A DNA stretch of 64,000 nucleotides, from positions 26,710 to 90,709 of the forward strand of contig NZ_NIXO01000025.1 of NCBI RefSeq assembly GCF_002204795.1. Direction: 5' to 3'. Position 1 is the stretch's first letter. Each line of letters begins with the position of its first letter. Positions 55,919 through 64,000 of this stretch are shown in pieces. The notes below the pieces were generated by a model. The model did not search any database, was not told the origin of the DNA, and saw nothing but the letters and a program-made list of their open reading frames with translations. This DNA is from Pseudomonas sp. K2I15. Lineage in GTDB: Bacteria; Pseudomonadota; Gammaproteobacteria; Pseudomonadales; Pseudomonadaceae. The position numbers were made by a program, and so were the translations under genes.

Positions 55919-56221
55919 ATGATTCACTTCAAGAAATCCAAGCATTTCCTGGAGTGGCTTGATTCGTTAAACAATAAACCGGCCCGTGCACGCGTACTGG
56001 CAAGGTTGGATAACGCACAATCAGGCAACTTCGGAGACTGCGAAACAGTAGGAAATGGCGTTTCGGAAATGCGCATCCACTACGGCCCTGGATACCGGGT
56101 TTATTTCACTCGTAGAGAGGAGGTGGTTTACCTGTTGTTGATAGGCGGCGATAAATCAACGCAGAAACGCGATATCCAGCGCGCTAAGCAAATTGCAGCA
56201 GACTTTGAAAAAAAGGAGTAA
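55919..56221 (+). CDS. RelE/ParE superfamily toxin (HigB-like)
   Basis: 100 residues; the ATG at 55919 has AAGGA 12 bases upstream. It begins FKKSKHFLEWLDSLNNKPAR and contains GVSEMRIHYGPGYRVYFTRR and LLLIGGDKSTQKRDI, the pattern of the addiction-module killer proteins (HigB/RelE fold), which cleave mRNA at the ribosome. The antitoxin follows after 3 bp, toxin-first as in higBA. Base composition is more AT-rich than the cob genes, in line with transfer. Confidence 0.87.
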   Translation: MIHFKKSKHFLEWLDSLNNKPARARVLARLDNAQSGNFGDCETVGNGVSEMRIHYGPGYRVYFTRREEVVYLLLIGGDKSTQKRDIQRAKQIAADFEKKE

Positions 56222-56224
56222 ACC

Positions 56225-56512
56225 ATGACTGAATTTACAGACTTCGACATAGCGGAGCACCTCAAGACTCCTGAAGATATGGCCGAGTATCTTGAAGCGT
56301 GCTTCGAGGAGGATACCGGTGACGGACTGCTTATTCGTTCAGCCCTCAACAACATCGCTCGCGCCCAAGGAATGACTCAAGTAGCCCGCGACGCCGGCCT
56401 CGGACGCGAAAGTTTATATAAAGCCCTCTCCAGCACTGGCAATCCCGAGTTCGCGACTATCATGAAGGTCATGAAAGCGCTCGGCCTGAAGCTGCACGCC
56501 ACGGCTGATTGA
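56225..56512 (+). CDS. HTH antitoxin (HigA-like)
   Basis: 95 residues. N-terminal FDIAEHLKTPEDMAEYLEAC, then an HTH with ALNNIARAQGMTQVARDAGL, RESLYKALS and NPEFATIMKVMKALGLKL. This is the addiction-module antidote family paired with RelE-like toxins. It should neutralise the toxin and repress the operon. AAGGAG overlaps the end of the toxin gene. Confidence 0.88.
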   Translation: MTEFTDFDIAEHLKTPEDMAEYLEACFEEDTGDGLLIRSALNNIARAQGMTQVARDAGLGRESLYKALSSTGNPEFATIMKVMKALGLKLHATAD

Positions 56513-56609
56513 CAGCACTGCGACACCAAACCACACCGCCCCTTTTTACTTATCCCCCCCGATCAGGCTAAATACCCACCTGATCGCTTAACCCTACGGA
56601 TTGTCCGCC

Positions 56610-57005
56610 ATGGCCCGTCAACGCTTTGCATTTGCCTGGATCGCCTGCTTTGCAGTGCTGTTCAATGCGTTTGCCATGCCGATGGCCGGGACGATGCAGC
56701 GTTCGAACACTTCCATCGACCAGCTGTTGTGGGGCAGTTTCTGCTCCTCCAACGGCACGAAACTGACGGCGATTGCCCTGGGTAAACTGGAAATTCCAGC
56801 ACCGCAGCAGGACGATCACTCCACCATGCAGCATTGCTGGTGCTGCTCGGGCTCGGCGCCGTTGGTGGCGCTGCCGGGGCATTCGCCCAAACTGTACGTT
56901 GCCCGGTACGACGCGGTGCAAGACCTGCCACCGCCGTCATTGCAATCCCCCACCCCGCGCCAGCAATGGCCGAGCCTTAACCCCCGCGCCTCTCCAACGG
57001 TCTGA
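56610..57005 (+). CDS. DUF2946-type exported protein, first copy
   Basis: 131 residues. The ATG at 56610 is chosen so that the signal-like segment FAWIACFAVLFNAFAMP is intact. A CWCCSG cysteine cluster after HSTMQH lies mid-protein and is a plausible metal-binding site; the Pro/Ser-rich C-terminus is typical of DUF2946. Placed immediately before the copper chaperone gene, so a role in copper handling is likely by context. Confidence 0.82.
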   Translation: MARQRFAFAWIACFAVLFNAFAMPMAGTMQRSNTSIDQLLWGSFCSSNGTKLTAIALGKLEIPAPQQDDHSTMQHCWCCSGSAPLVALPGHSPKLYVARYDAVQDLPPPSLQSPTPRQQWPSLNPRASPTV

Positions 57006-57051
57006 TTTCTTCGCAAGTGAACTGCGTTTAGAACCGTTCTGGAGAACTGCC

Positions 57052-57534
57052 ATGCTCAAATCTTCCCTGCTTCTGGCTGCGTTGTTGCTGCCGGTGTGTG
57101 CTGCTGCCAATGCCGAAGACTTCAAGGTCGGCGAACTGGTGGTCAGCGAACCCTGGTCCCAGGAGCTGCCGCCCAACGCGCCCACCGTCGCGGCGTATTT
57201 TGTGATTCATAACCAGGGCGAAAACGCTGATCGCCTGCTCAGCGTCGATACGCCCGTGGCCGCCAAGGCCGAACTGCATGAGCACGTGATGCAGGGCGAC
57301 TTGATGAAGATGCAGCAGGTGACCAGCGTCGCGGTGCCGGCCAAAGGTGACCTTACGTTCGCGCCCATGGCCTACCACGTGATGCTGCTGGGCCTGAAGG
57401 ACCGCAGTGTATTGCGCGACGGCCAGCATTTCCCGCTGACCCTGAATTTCGAGAAAGCAGGACCCGTGAAGGTGGAAGTGTCGGTGCAAAAGCAACCGCC
57501 CATGGCCGGCCACGAGCACATGCACGCCCAGTAG
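57052..57534 (+). CDS. Periplasmic copper chaperone PCuAC
   Basis: 160 residues from the ATG at 57052 (GGAG upstream); signal peptide ends AANA. Cupredoxin-like DUF461 domain with WSQELPPNAPTVAAYFVI, LHEHVMQGDLMKMQQ and MAYHVMLLGL, the H(M)x10Mx21HxM copper(I) motif. The C-terminal tail MAGHEHMHAQ adds His/Met ligands. PCuAC proteins deliver copper to cytochrome oxidase CuA or to other periplasmic acceptors. Embedded in a copper-uptake cluster. Confidence 0.92.
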   Translation: MLKSSLLLAALLLPVCAAANAEDFKVGELVVSEPWSQELPPNAPTVAAYFVIHNQGENADRLLSVDTPVAAKAELHEHVMQGDLMKMQQVTSVAVPAKGDLTFAPMAYHVMLLGLKDRSVLRDGQHFPLTLNFEKAGPVKVEVSVQKQPPMAGHEHMHAQ

Positions 57535-57589
57535 ATAAACCTTGATGGGCGCCCCACGCGCCAGGTTGTCACCACACCGCCGTAAGCCC

Positions 57590-57970
57590 ATGAGCGTTAT
57601 GCGCGGCAGCTGGATCAGCCTGTTTGCCATGCTGATGATCTTTATCGGTCCGCTGATTTCCCAAGCGATGCCGATGGATCATCACGCCGGCATGTCCATG
57701 GAAATGTCCATGGATGCACCCAGCTGCCATGGCGACGTAAAGCCTGCGACCGAACACAACAAGACACCCGACGAACACCACGTGCTCTGGGAAAAGTGCG
57801 GCTATTGCAGCTTGCTCTTCAGTTGCCCGGCGCTGCCTGGCAGCGTGTCGTTTGTCACCCTCGCCAGCCCGCCGCCCGACAACGCCATAACCCCCGCCCC
57901 ACGCCTGGGCCATGCCCGGCAAACCGTCTTCCCCGGCGCCCGCAGCCGCGCCCCGCCCATCATCGCGTAA
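57590..57970 (+). CDS. DUF2946-type exported protein, second copy
   Basis: 126 residues from the ATG at 57590; an ATG at 57545 would add a basic extension. Signal peptide MSVMRGSWISLFAMLMIFIG ends near SQA. Met/His-rich stretch MPMDHHAGMSMEMSMD, then CHGDV and KCGYCSLLFSC cysteines, strongly suggestive of copper binding. It lies between pcuAC and the OprC-like receptor. A paralogue in layout of the gene at 56610. Confidence 0.83.
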   Translation: MSVMRGSWISLFAMLMIFIGPLISQAMPMDHHAGMSMEMSMDAPSCHGDVKPATEHNKTPDEHHVLWEKCGYCSLLFSCPALPGSVSFVTLASPPPDNAITPAPRLGHARQTVFPGARSRAPPIIA

Positions 57971-58063
57971 GCACTTCACACCGTTACTTCACCCCGGCCG
58001 ATTTTAGACAGACAGCCGCAGGCTGCTGGCCGTGTTGTTTACGAATGTTTGATGGAATTTTTC

Positions 58064-60136
58064 ATGTCCAGGTTTTCTGCTGACACCCGTTTGGGATGTA
58101 CTCCCGTGTTCGCCGTTCTGTGTGGCGCGCTGCTGGTTCCACAGGCTCACGCCGACGAGCATGCCGACCAGAATGAGCTGAGCCCGACGGTGATCACCGC
58201 GATCGCTCCCAGCTCGCCGCTGACCGTCGTCACCAACCCCAAGGACCCGCGCCAACCAGTGCCCGCCAGCGATGGCGGCGACTACCTCAAGACCATCCCC
58301 GGCTTCGCCCTGGTGCGCAACGGCGGTACCAATGGCGACCCGGTGCTGCGGGGCATGTTCGGCTCGCGCCTGAATATCCTCACCAATGGCAGCATGATGC
58401 TCGGCGCCTGCCCGGGCCGGATGGATGCGCCCACCTCCTATATCTCGCCGGAAACCTACGACAAGCTGACCGTGATCAAAGGCCCGCAAACCGTGCTCTG
58501 GGGCCCCGGCGCCTCCGCCGGCACGGTCCTGTTCGAGCGCGAGCCCGAGCAGTTCGGCAAGTTGGGCACGCGGGTCAACGCGAGCATCCTGGCGGGCTCC
58601 AACGGGCGCTTCGATAAGGTCGTTGATGCAGCGGCCGGCGGGCCGCTGGGTTATGTGCGGGTGATCGGCAACCAGGCCCACTCCGATGACTACAAAGACG
58701 GCAACAACGACACCGTCGCCTCGCGCTACGACAAGTGGAACGGTGACGTGGCCCTGGGCTGGACCCCGGACGCCGACACCCTGCTGGAACTCACTGCCGG
58801 CCGTGGCAATGGCGAAGCCCGTTACGCCGGGCGCGGCATGGACGGCTCGCAGTTTCTGCGCGAGAGCCTGGGGCTGAGGTTCGAGAAGTCGAACATCGGC
58901 GAGGTGCTGGATAAGGTCGAGGCGCAGGTCTACTACAACTACGCCGACCATGTGATGGACAACTACACCCTGCGCGTCCCGTCGGGCACCGGGATGATGG
59001 CCGGCCCCATGGCGGCCAACGTCGACCGCCGCACCCTCGGCGCACGCATCAAGGCCACCTGGCGCTGGGCCGATGTGCAGTTGATCAGCGGCATCGATGC
59101 GCAAACCAACGAGCACCGCGAACGCAGCGCCATGGGCGTCGACACCTACAAGGACCTGCCCCGCAGCAAGGACGCCAACTTCCACAACTACGGTTTATTC
59201 AGCGAACTGACCTGGTACGCCGCCGACCGCGACCGCCTGATCACCGGCGCCCGCGTCGACCGTGCTTCGGCCAAGGATTTCCGGCAAACCATCGGCTCCG
59301 GCATGACGAGCAGCCCCAATCCCACCGCCGGCAACACCCGCACCGATACGCTGCCGTCGGGCTTTGTGCGCTATGAGCACGACCTGGAAGGCAGCCCCAC
59401 CACCCTGTACGCGGGCCTCGGGCACTCCGAACGTTTCCCGGATTACTGGGAGCTGTTTTCCCCCGACACCGGGTCGGTGGGTTCGGTGAATGCCTTCGAC
59501 GGCGTGAAGCCTGAGAAAACCACCCAGCTGGATTTCGGCCTGCAATACAAATCCGCAGACCTCGACGCCTGGGCCTCGGGTTACGTCGGCCAGGTGCGTG
59601 ACTTCATCCTGTTCGACTACCAGCCGGGAATGATGGGCACCACTTCCCAGGCGCGCAATGTGGATGCGCGAATCATGGGTGGTGAATTGGGCGCGGCTTA
59701 CAAGCTGACCTCAAATTGGAAAGCCGACGCCACCTTCGCCTACGCCTGGGGCAAGAACAGCAGCGACGGCAAACCGCTGCCGCAAATCCCGCCGCTGGAT
59801 GCGCGCTTCGGCCTGACCTACAGCCAGGACGACTGGAGCGCCGGTGCCTTGTGGCGGGTGGTCGCGGCGCAAAACCGCATCGACCAGAACAAGGGCAACG
59901 TGGTCGGCAAGGACTTCGACAAGAGCTCGGGGTTTGGAGTGTTCTCGCTGAACGCGACGTATCGCATCAACAAAAACTTCAAGGTCAGCACCGGCGTCGA
60001 CAACCTGTTCGGCAAGGCTTACGCCGAGCACCTGAACCTGGCCGGCAACGCCGGGTTCGGTTACCCGGCCAACGACCCGCAAGCCATCAAGGAGCCGGGG
60101 CGCACGCTCTGGACCAAGGTAGACATGAGCTTCTAA
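58064..60136 (+). CDS. oprC: TonB-dependent copper receptor OprC-like
   Basis: 690 residues (ATG at 58064; ATG/TTG at 58052/58049 are alternatives). Signal peptide ends HADE. Plug domain with SDGGDYLKTIPGFALVRNGG, MLGACPGRMDAPTSYISPE and KGPQTVLWGPGASAGTVLFE, then a 22-strand barrel ending WTKVDMSF with terminal Phe. The Met/Cys-containing plug sequence is the OprC/NosA hallmark; OprC takes up copper. Followed by a PepSY membrane protein. Confidence 0.92.
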   Translation: MSRFSADTRLGCTPVFAVLCGALLVPQAHADEHADQNELSPTVITAIAPSSPLTVVTNPKDPRQPVPASDGGDYLKTIPGFALVRNGGTNGDPVLRGMFGSRLNILTNGSMMLGACPGRMDAPTSYISPETYDKLTVIKGPQTVLWGPGASAGTVLFEREPEQFGKLGTRVNASILAGSNGRFDKVVDAAAGGPLGYVRVIGNQAHSDDYKDGNNDTVASRYDKWNGDVALGWTPDADTLLELTAGRGNGEARYAGRGMDGSQFLRESLGLRFEKSNIGEVLDKVEAQVYYNYADHVMDNYTLRVPSGTGMMAGPMAANVDRRTLGARIKATWRWADVQLISGIDAQTNEHRERSAMGVDTYKDLPRSKDANFHNYGLFSELTWYAADRDRLITGARVDRASAKDFRQTIGSGMTSSPNPTAGNTRTDTLPSGFVRYEHDLEGSPTTLYAGLGHSERFPDYWELFSPDTGSVGSVNAFDGVKPEKTTQLDFGLQYKSADLDAWASGYVGQVRDFILFDYQPGMMGTTSQARNVDARIMGGELGAAYKLTSNWKADATFAYAWGKNSSDGKPLPQIPPLDARFGLTYSQDDWSAGALWRVVAAQNRIDQNKGNVVGKDFDKSSGFGVFSLNATYRINKNFKVSTGVDNLFGKAYAEHLNLAGNAGFGYPANDPQAIKEPGRTLWTKVDMSF

Positions 60137-60140
60137 GAGC

Positions 60141-60205
60141 ATCGCAGGCAAGCCAGCTCCCACAGTTGAAATGCATTCCCCTGTGGGAGCGGGCTTGCCC
60201 GCGAT
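60141..60205. repeat. Compact inverted REP pair (ATCGCAGGCAAGCC / GGGCTTGCCCGCGAT)
   Basis: An ATCGCAGGCAAGCCAGCTCC arm and its imperfect inverse GTGGGAGCGGGCTTGCCCGC with GAT face each other over a short centre. The second arm mixes features of both REP classes. It lies between oprC and the PepSY gene. Confidence 0.82.
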
Positions 60206-60254
60206 GGCGGCCTCGATAACACAAAAAATCCAAGCCTTTGCGGAGCAACCCCTG

Positions 60255-61637
60255 ATGAACCCACCAAAGATTTCCTTCTACAACCTGGCCTGGCGTTGGC
60301 ATTTCTACGCCGGGCTGTTTGTCGCGCCGTTCATGGTGCTGCTGGCCCTGACCGGCATCATCTACCTGTTCAAACCCCAACTCGACCCGCTGATGTACGG
60401 CAACTTGCTGACCGTGCAAAGCGCCGAGCACGCATTGAGTGCCGATGAACAACTGCAACGCGCCCAGGCCGCTTACCCACAAGGCAAGATCAGCAAATAC
60501 CTGCCACCCGCCGACGCCACCAGCAGCGCGCAGTTCGTGGTGCACAACGACGGGCACGAAGTGACCGTATTCGTCGACCCGTATCGCGGCACCGTGCTCG
60601 GCGAACAGGACGCCAAATACAACCTGCAAGCCATCGCCCGTGCGCTGCATGGCGAGTTGATGATCGGCACCGTCGGCGATCGTCTGGTGGAACTGGCCGC
60701 CGGCTGGGGCGTGATGCTGGTGATCTCGGGCCTGTACTTGTGGTGGCCGCGGGGCAAGTCGGCGGCGGGTATTCTGTGGCCACGGCTGGGCAGTCGCGGC
60801 CGCTTGTTCTGGCGCGATTTGCACGCAGTCGCGGGCTTCTGGGGGGCGGCTTTCCTACTGGTGATGCTGCTCAGCGGCATGACCTGGACCGGCTTCTGGG
60901 GCAAGCAATACGCCGAGCTGTGGAATAAATTTCCGGCGGCCCTGTGGAACAACGTCCCGCAGTCCGACCTGCAGGCCCGCAGCCTCAACACGGCGAGCCA
61001 ACAGACCGTGCCGTGGGCCATGGAAAACACGCCGATGCCGATGTCCGGCGAGCATGCCGAGCACATGAAGCATGGCGGCATGACCCAAGGCCCGGCAGCG
61101 CCCACCATCAGCCTGCAACAGGTCACGGACCTGGCGCGTTCACGTCACGTCGAGCCCGGCTACAGCATCACCTTCCCCACCACCGCCGAAGGCGTATTCA
61201 CCATCGCGGTGTTCGCCAACGACCCGCGCAACGACGCCACCCTGCATGTGGATCAATACACCGGCAAGGTCCTGGCCGATGTGCGCTGGGAACACTACAA
61301 CACCGTGGCACGCGTCACCGAATCCGGCGTGATGCTGCACGAGGGCAAGATGTTTGGCCCGGTCAACCAGATCATCGTGCTGCTGATTTGCCTGATGATC
61401 CTGCTCAGTGCCGTCAGCGGCCTGGTGATCTGGTGGAAGCGTCGGCCACAGGGCAGCCTTGGGGTTCCGCCGTTGCGCCACGACCTGCCGAAATGGAAAA
61501 CCGCGATGGCGATCATGCTCGGGCTGGCGATTATCTTTCCGCTGGTGGGCGCTTCGTTGATCGTGGTCTGGGCGCTGGATCGCCTGGTGCTTTCACGGCT
61601 TTTCAGCCAACGTGAATCTGCCTCAGGTTCGGCATGA
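60255..61637 (+). CDS. PepSY-associated transmembrane protein
   Basis: 460 residues from the ATG at 60255 (GGAG upstream); an upstream frame through the REP element is rejected. Four membrane helices: FYNLAWRWHFYAGLFVAPFM at the start, one near 165, LLVMLLSGMTWTGFW near 205, and a C-terminal pair. PepSY domains (ARALHGELMIG and the second VLADVRWEHYNTVAR) lie between them. A Met/His-rich stretch (MPMSGEHAEHMKHGGMTQ) suggests copper contact. Such proteins accompany TonB receptors as possible reductases for imported metal. Confidence 0.88.
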   Translation: MNPPKISFYNLAWRWHFYAGLFVAPFMVLLALTGIIYLFKPQLDPLMYGNLLTVQSAEHALSADEQLQRAQAAYPQGKISKYLPPADATSSAQFVVHNDGHEVTVFVDPYRGTVLGEQDAKYNLQAIARALHGELMIGTVGDRLVELAAGWGVMLVISGLYLWWPRGKSAAGILWPRLGSRGRLFWRDLHAVAGFWGAAFLLVMLLSGMTWTGFWGKQYAELWNKFPAALWNNVPQSDLQARSLNTASQQTVPWAMENTPMPMSGEHAEHMKHGGMTQGPAAPTISLQQVTDLARSRHVEPGYSITFPTTAEGVFTIAVFANDPRNDATLHVDQYTGKVLADVRWEHYNTVARVTESGVMLHEGKMFGPVNQIIVLLICLMILLSAVSGLVIWWKRRPQGSLGVPPLRHDLPKWKTAMAIMLGLAIIFPLVGASLIVVWALDRLVLSRLFSQRESASGSA

Positions 61638-61699
61638 AACAGGCGAGATGCCCTGTATAGAGGCGTTAGGTAGTCTTGCGCGGGCTTTCACCTACGCCA

Positions 61700-61728
61700 C
61701 AGCAAGTGTTATATTATAACACTTGCTG
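61700..61728. promoter_or_regulatory. Zur-box-like perfect palindrome
   Basis: CAGCAAGTGTTATA-T-TATAACACTTGCTG: 14-bp arms without mismatch. The core GTTATATTATAAC agrees with the zinc-uptake regulator (Zur) operator known in gamma-proteobacteria. It lies 62 bp upstream of the TonB receptor start, where a repressor would cover the promoter. Confidence 0.8.
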
Positions 61729-61790
61729 TATATTCCCGGCTCGCCGCACCCTGCGGCGAGTAGCGTCTCGAAGAAGCGATTTATCGTCCG

Positions 61791-63896
61791 ATGAACAAGT
61801 ACCTTGCGTGCGGCCTGTGCCTGCTCGCCCTGCACAACAGTGCCCAGGCCCTGACGCTTCCCGCCAGCCCCGTTACCGCGCCTGCGGTCGACGACGAGCG
61901 CGTCGACCTGAACACCCCGACCACGGCAGGTTCGCGCCTGAACCTCACCGCCTTGCAAACCCCTGGCAGCGTTGAAAGCCAGACCGGCAAGCAGATCCGC
62001 GAACGGGGCGATGCCACGGTGCAGGACGCCATCTCCCGCGCCACCGGCATCAGCCGCACCGGCTCGCCAGGCGACGGCGGCACCTCCTTGTCGGCGCGGG
62101 GCTTCACCGGCCAGAGTTCGGTGCTGCAACTGTACGATGGCGCCCGCATGTTCGATGGCGCGGGCACGTCCACTTTCCCGGTCGACACCTGGTCTGTGGA
62201 GCGGGTGGACGTACTGCGCGGCCCGGCCTCGGTGATGTACGGCCAGGGCGCCACCGGAGCAGTGATCAATACCCTCCCGAAGAAACCCTTCGAAGGCGAG
62301 ATCGAAAACCACATCCGCCTGGGCTACGGCTCTTATGATCGCCAGCAGCAAGCCCTCGACAGCGGTGGCTCGCTGACCGACACCCTGAGCTATCGCCTGA
62401 ACATCAACCGCCTGCGCAGCAACGGTTTCATCGACCGTGGCGACTCCGGCAGCGACTTCGTCAGCGGTGCCCTGCGCTGGCAGGCGGCGGACAACCTGAG
62501 CGTCACCCTGGCCACCGACTACGGCGACCAAACCCCGCAAAACGACTACGGCACACCACTGATCAACGGCCAGTTGCACAAGAGCCTGCGGGACAAAAAT
62601 TACAATGTCAGCAACGATATCCAGCACTACAACGACCAGTGGACGCGACTGACCAGCCAGTGGCAGATCAACGACAACGTCACCGCCACCAACGAACTGT
62701 CATACCTGAAAAACCAGCGCCGCTGGCAGAACGCCGAGAGCTACAACGATGTAAACGGCGGGCTGGTGCGCCAGAGCTACCTGGGCATCAAGCACAACCA
62801 GGAACAGGTCGGCGACCGCCAGACCTTCACCTTCAAACACACGCTGTTCGGCCTCGACAGCCAGACCGTGACGGGTGTGGAGTACAACCGCATTCGCTTC
62901 CGCCTCGCCAGCAATTCGCCGTTCGATGACCTGACGAACGCCGGCCAACCGGTGGACATCAGCCACCCGGTGCCACAACCGTTTGAAAGCGCAGACCCGT
63001 TCATTCCACAGTCCGTCAGCACCACCAAACAGCTGGCGGCCTTTGCCGAGAATCGCCTGCAACTGACCGATCAACTGTCCCTGGTCACCGGCGTACGCCG
63101 CGACTACCTGCACATCGATCGGGAATCCCTGGTTGATGGCAGCGACTCCAACAAGACCTTCACCGGTAACAACTGGAAAGCCGGCCTGGTCTACGCGATC
63201 ACCCCGGACACCTCGGTGTACGGCCAGTACGCGACCAGCACCGATGGCGTCGGCAGCCTGATCACCTTGGACGCAAACCAGCAGCAGTTCGGCCTGTCCA
63301 CGGCCAAGCAAACCGAGATTGGCCTCAAGCAGGCGTTCTGGGACTCGCGTGGTGAATGGACCCTGGCGGCCTATCACATCGTCAAAAAGAAACTGTTGGT
63401 GAGCATTCCCGGCACCGACCTCAAGGAACAAGTCGGCCAGCAATCCTCCAACGGCCTGGAAGCCAGCCTCGACCTGCAACTGCCGAACGCCTGGCAGTTG
63501 CAAGCCAACGCGGCCATCGTGCGGGCGCAGTACGACGACTTTTCCGAAGTGGTCAACGGCCAGGCCGTATCCCGCGACGGCAATCGCCCGACCGACGTGC
63601 CGCGCCGCACTGCCAACCTGTGGCTGAGCAAGGCCGTGACCGACGACATCCGGGCGGGCGCCGGCGTGCGTTATGTCGACGCACGTTTCGCCAACACCGC
63701 CAACACCAGCGAAGTGCCGAGCTACACCGTGGTTGACGCCACCGTGTCATGGAAAGCCATGCGCAACACGACATTGGGCCTGCAATTGAATAACCTGTTT
63801 GACCGCACCTATGCCGTCAGCGAATACAATGAAGGCCAGCAATGGATCCTGGGTGAACCCCGGTCGTTCTTCGTGACGGCGGATTACACCTTCTAA
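61791..63896 (+). CDS. TonB-dependent receptor, probable zinc-regulated
   Basis: 701 residues, complete. Signal peptide ends AQA. Plug domain with VQDAISRATGISRTGSPGDG, LSARGFTGQSSVLQLYDGA and VERVDVLRGPASVMYGQG; barrel ends RSFFVTADYTF with terminal Phe. The siderophore-receptor-like (FhuE/FepA-like) type may take up a metallophore complex. A Zur-box-like operator precedes it, and in P. aeruginosa a zinc-responsive TonB receptor plus ABC transporter lies next to the cob genes, so zinc uptake is the favoured role. Downstream partners would be outside the window. Confidence 0.88.
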   Translation: MNKYLACGLCLLALHNSAQALTLPASPVTAPAVDDERVDLNTPTTAGSRLNLTALQTPGSVESQTGKQIRERGDATVQDAISRATGISRTGSPGDGGTSLSARGFTGQSSVLQLYDGARMFDGAGTSTFPVDTWSVERVDVLRGPASVMYGQGATGAVINTLPKKPFEGEIENHIRLGYGSYDRQQQALDSGGSLTDTLSYRLNINRLRSNGFIDRGDSGSDFVSGALRWQAADNLSVTLATDYGDQTPQNDYGTPLINGQLHKSLRDKNYNVSNDIQHYNDQWTRLTSQWQINDNVTATNELSYLKNQRRWQNAESYNDVNGGLVRQSYLGIKHNQEQVGDRQTFTFKHTLFGLDSQTVTGVEYNRIRFRLASNSPFDDLTNAGQPVDISHPVPQPFESADPFIPQSVSTTKQLAAFAENRLQLTDQLSLVTGVRRDYLHIDRESLVDGSDSNKTFTGNNWKAGLVYAITPDTSVYGQYATSTDGVGSLITLDANQQQFGLSTAKQTEIGLKQAFWDSRGEWTLAAYHIVKKKLLVSIPGTDLKEQVGQQSSNGLEASLDLQLPNAWQLQANAAIVRAQYDDFSEVVNGQAVSRDGNRPTDVPRRTANLWLSKAVTDDIRAGAGVRYVDARFANTANTSEVPSYTVVDATVSWKAMRNTTLGLQLNNLFDRTYAVSEYNEGQQWILGEPRSFFVTADYTF

Positions 63897-63917
63897 CTGA
63901 ATGCGACACTGTCCAAA

Positions 63918-64000
63918 GTGGGAGCGGGCTTGCTCGCGAATGCGGTGGATCGATTACAGATGTATTAACTGGCACACCGCATTCGCGAGCAAGCCCGCTC
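63918..64000. repeat. Paired REP (REPIN-type) palindrome, cut by window end
   Basis: Begins GTGGGAGCGGGCTTGCTCGC and its inverse arm is nearly complete at the last base. Confidence 0.88.

Noticed and set aside
60171..60254. Upstream extension of the PepSY protein
   Set aside because: The extra codons translate a REP palindrome; a proper GGAG plus ATG is present at 60255.
60850..60861. CTTTCCTACT match to the candidate PprB motif
   Set aside because: It lies inside the PepSY coding sequence and lacks the CCTAC half at a similar distance; treated as chance.

Overview
The window is chromosomal DNA of a fluorescent Pseudomonas, most likely of the P. fluorescens group. The evidence is the GC-rich codon use, the many paired REP/REPIN palindromes of the GTGGGAGCGGGCTTGCTCGCG type, the Gac/Rsm sensor gene retS beside purD/purH/fis/dusB, a full Flp/Tad pilus locus with PprA/PprB-type regulators, and a cobalamin cluster. 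Two long blocks match the gene order I remember from P. aeruginosa PAO1 (speA to retS, and cobJ to a zinc-type TonB receptor). Synteny statements rest on memory, not on a search.

Layout. 1-3080: the 3' end of a glycine-rich repeat protein and a TpsB/ShlB outer-membrane transporter. 3093-18148: the tad locus, with the operon rcpC-rcpA-tadZ-tadA-tadB-tadC-tadD-DUF3613; a divergent flp pilin followed by a receiver-only regulator; pprB and the prepilin peptidase fppA; a TadE-like pseudopilin; a PAS/GAF histidine kinase (pprA-like); and tadG. 18282-25644: two DUF4136 lipoproteins, cmoM, a MazG-like gene, a small membrane protein, a structured RNA leader with a DUF3077/DUF6124-type gene, a MATE exporter, a putative type III effector (M91 metalloprotease with RTX-like repeats behind an hrp-box-like promoter) and an esterase lipoprotein. 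25826-47496: conserved core genes speA, yciH, nudix, DUF2333, gcbA, ctpL, aroQ, accB, accC, prmA, a DUF3426 gene, dusB, fis, purH, purD, retS and a marC-family gene. 47500-48291: an unrecognised protein. 48596-54904: cobG-cobH-cobI-cobJ divergent from cobL-cobK. 55026-56512: a second structured RNA plus DUF3077-type gene and a HigB/HigA-like toxin-antitoxin pair. 56610-61637: a copper-handling group (DUF2946, PCuAC chaperone, DUF2946, OprC-like receptor, PepSY protein). 61700-63896: a perfect Zur-box-like palindrome and a TonB receptor.

How the genes work together. The tad genes encode the pilin, its peptidase, secretin, ATPase and platform, under a dedicated two-component pair. RetS and the diguanylate cyclase GcbA act on the same motile-to-sessile decision. 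The cob genes make the corrin ring by the aerobic route. The final 8 kb concerns copper and probably zinc acquisition.

The most interesting items are (1) the effector-like M91 protease with its own hrp-box-like promoter and no type III machinery in the window, and (2) two copies of a three-helix RNA element with compensatory base changes, each just upstream of a member of the same small protein family.
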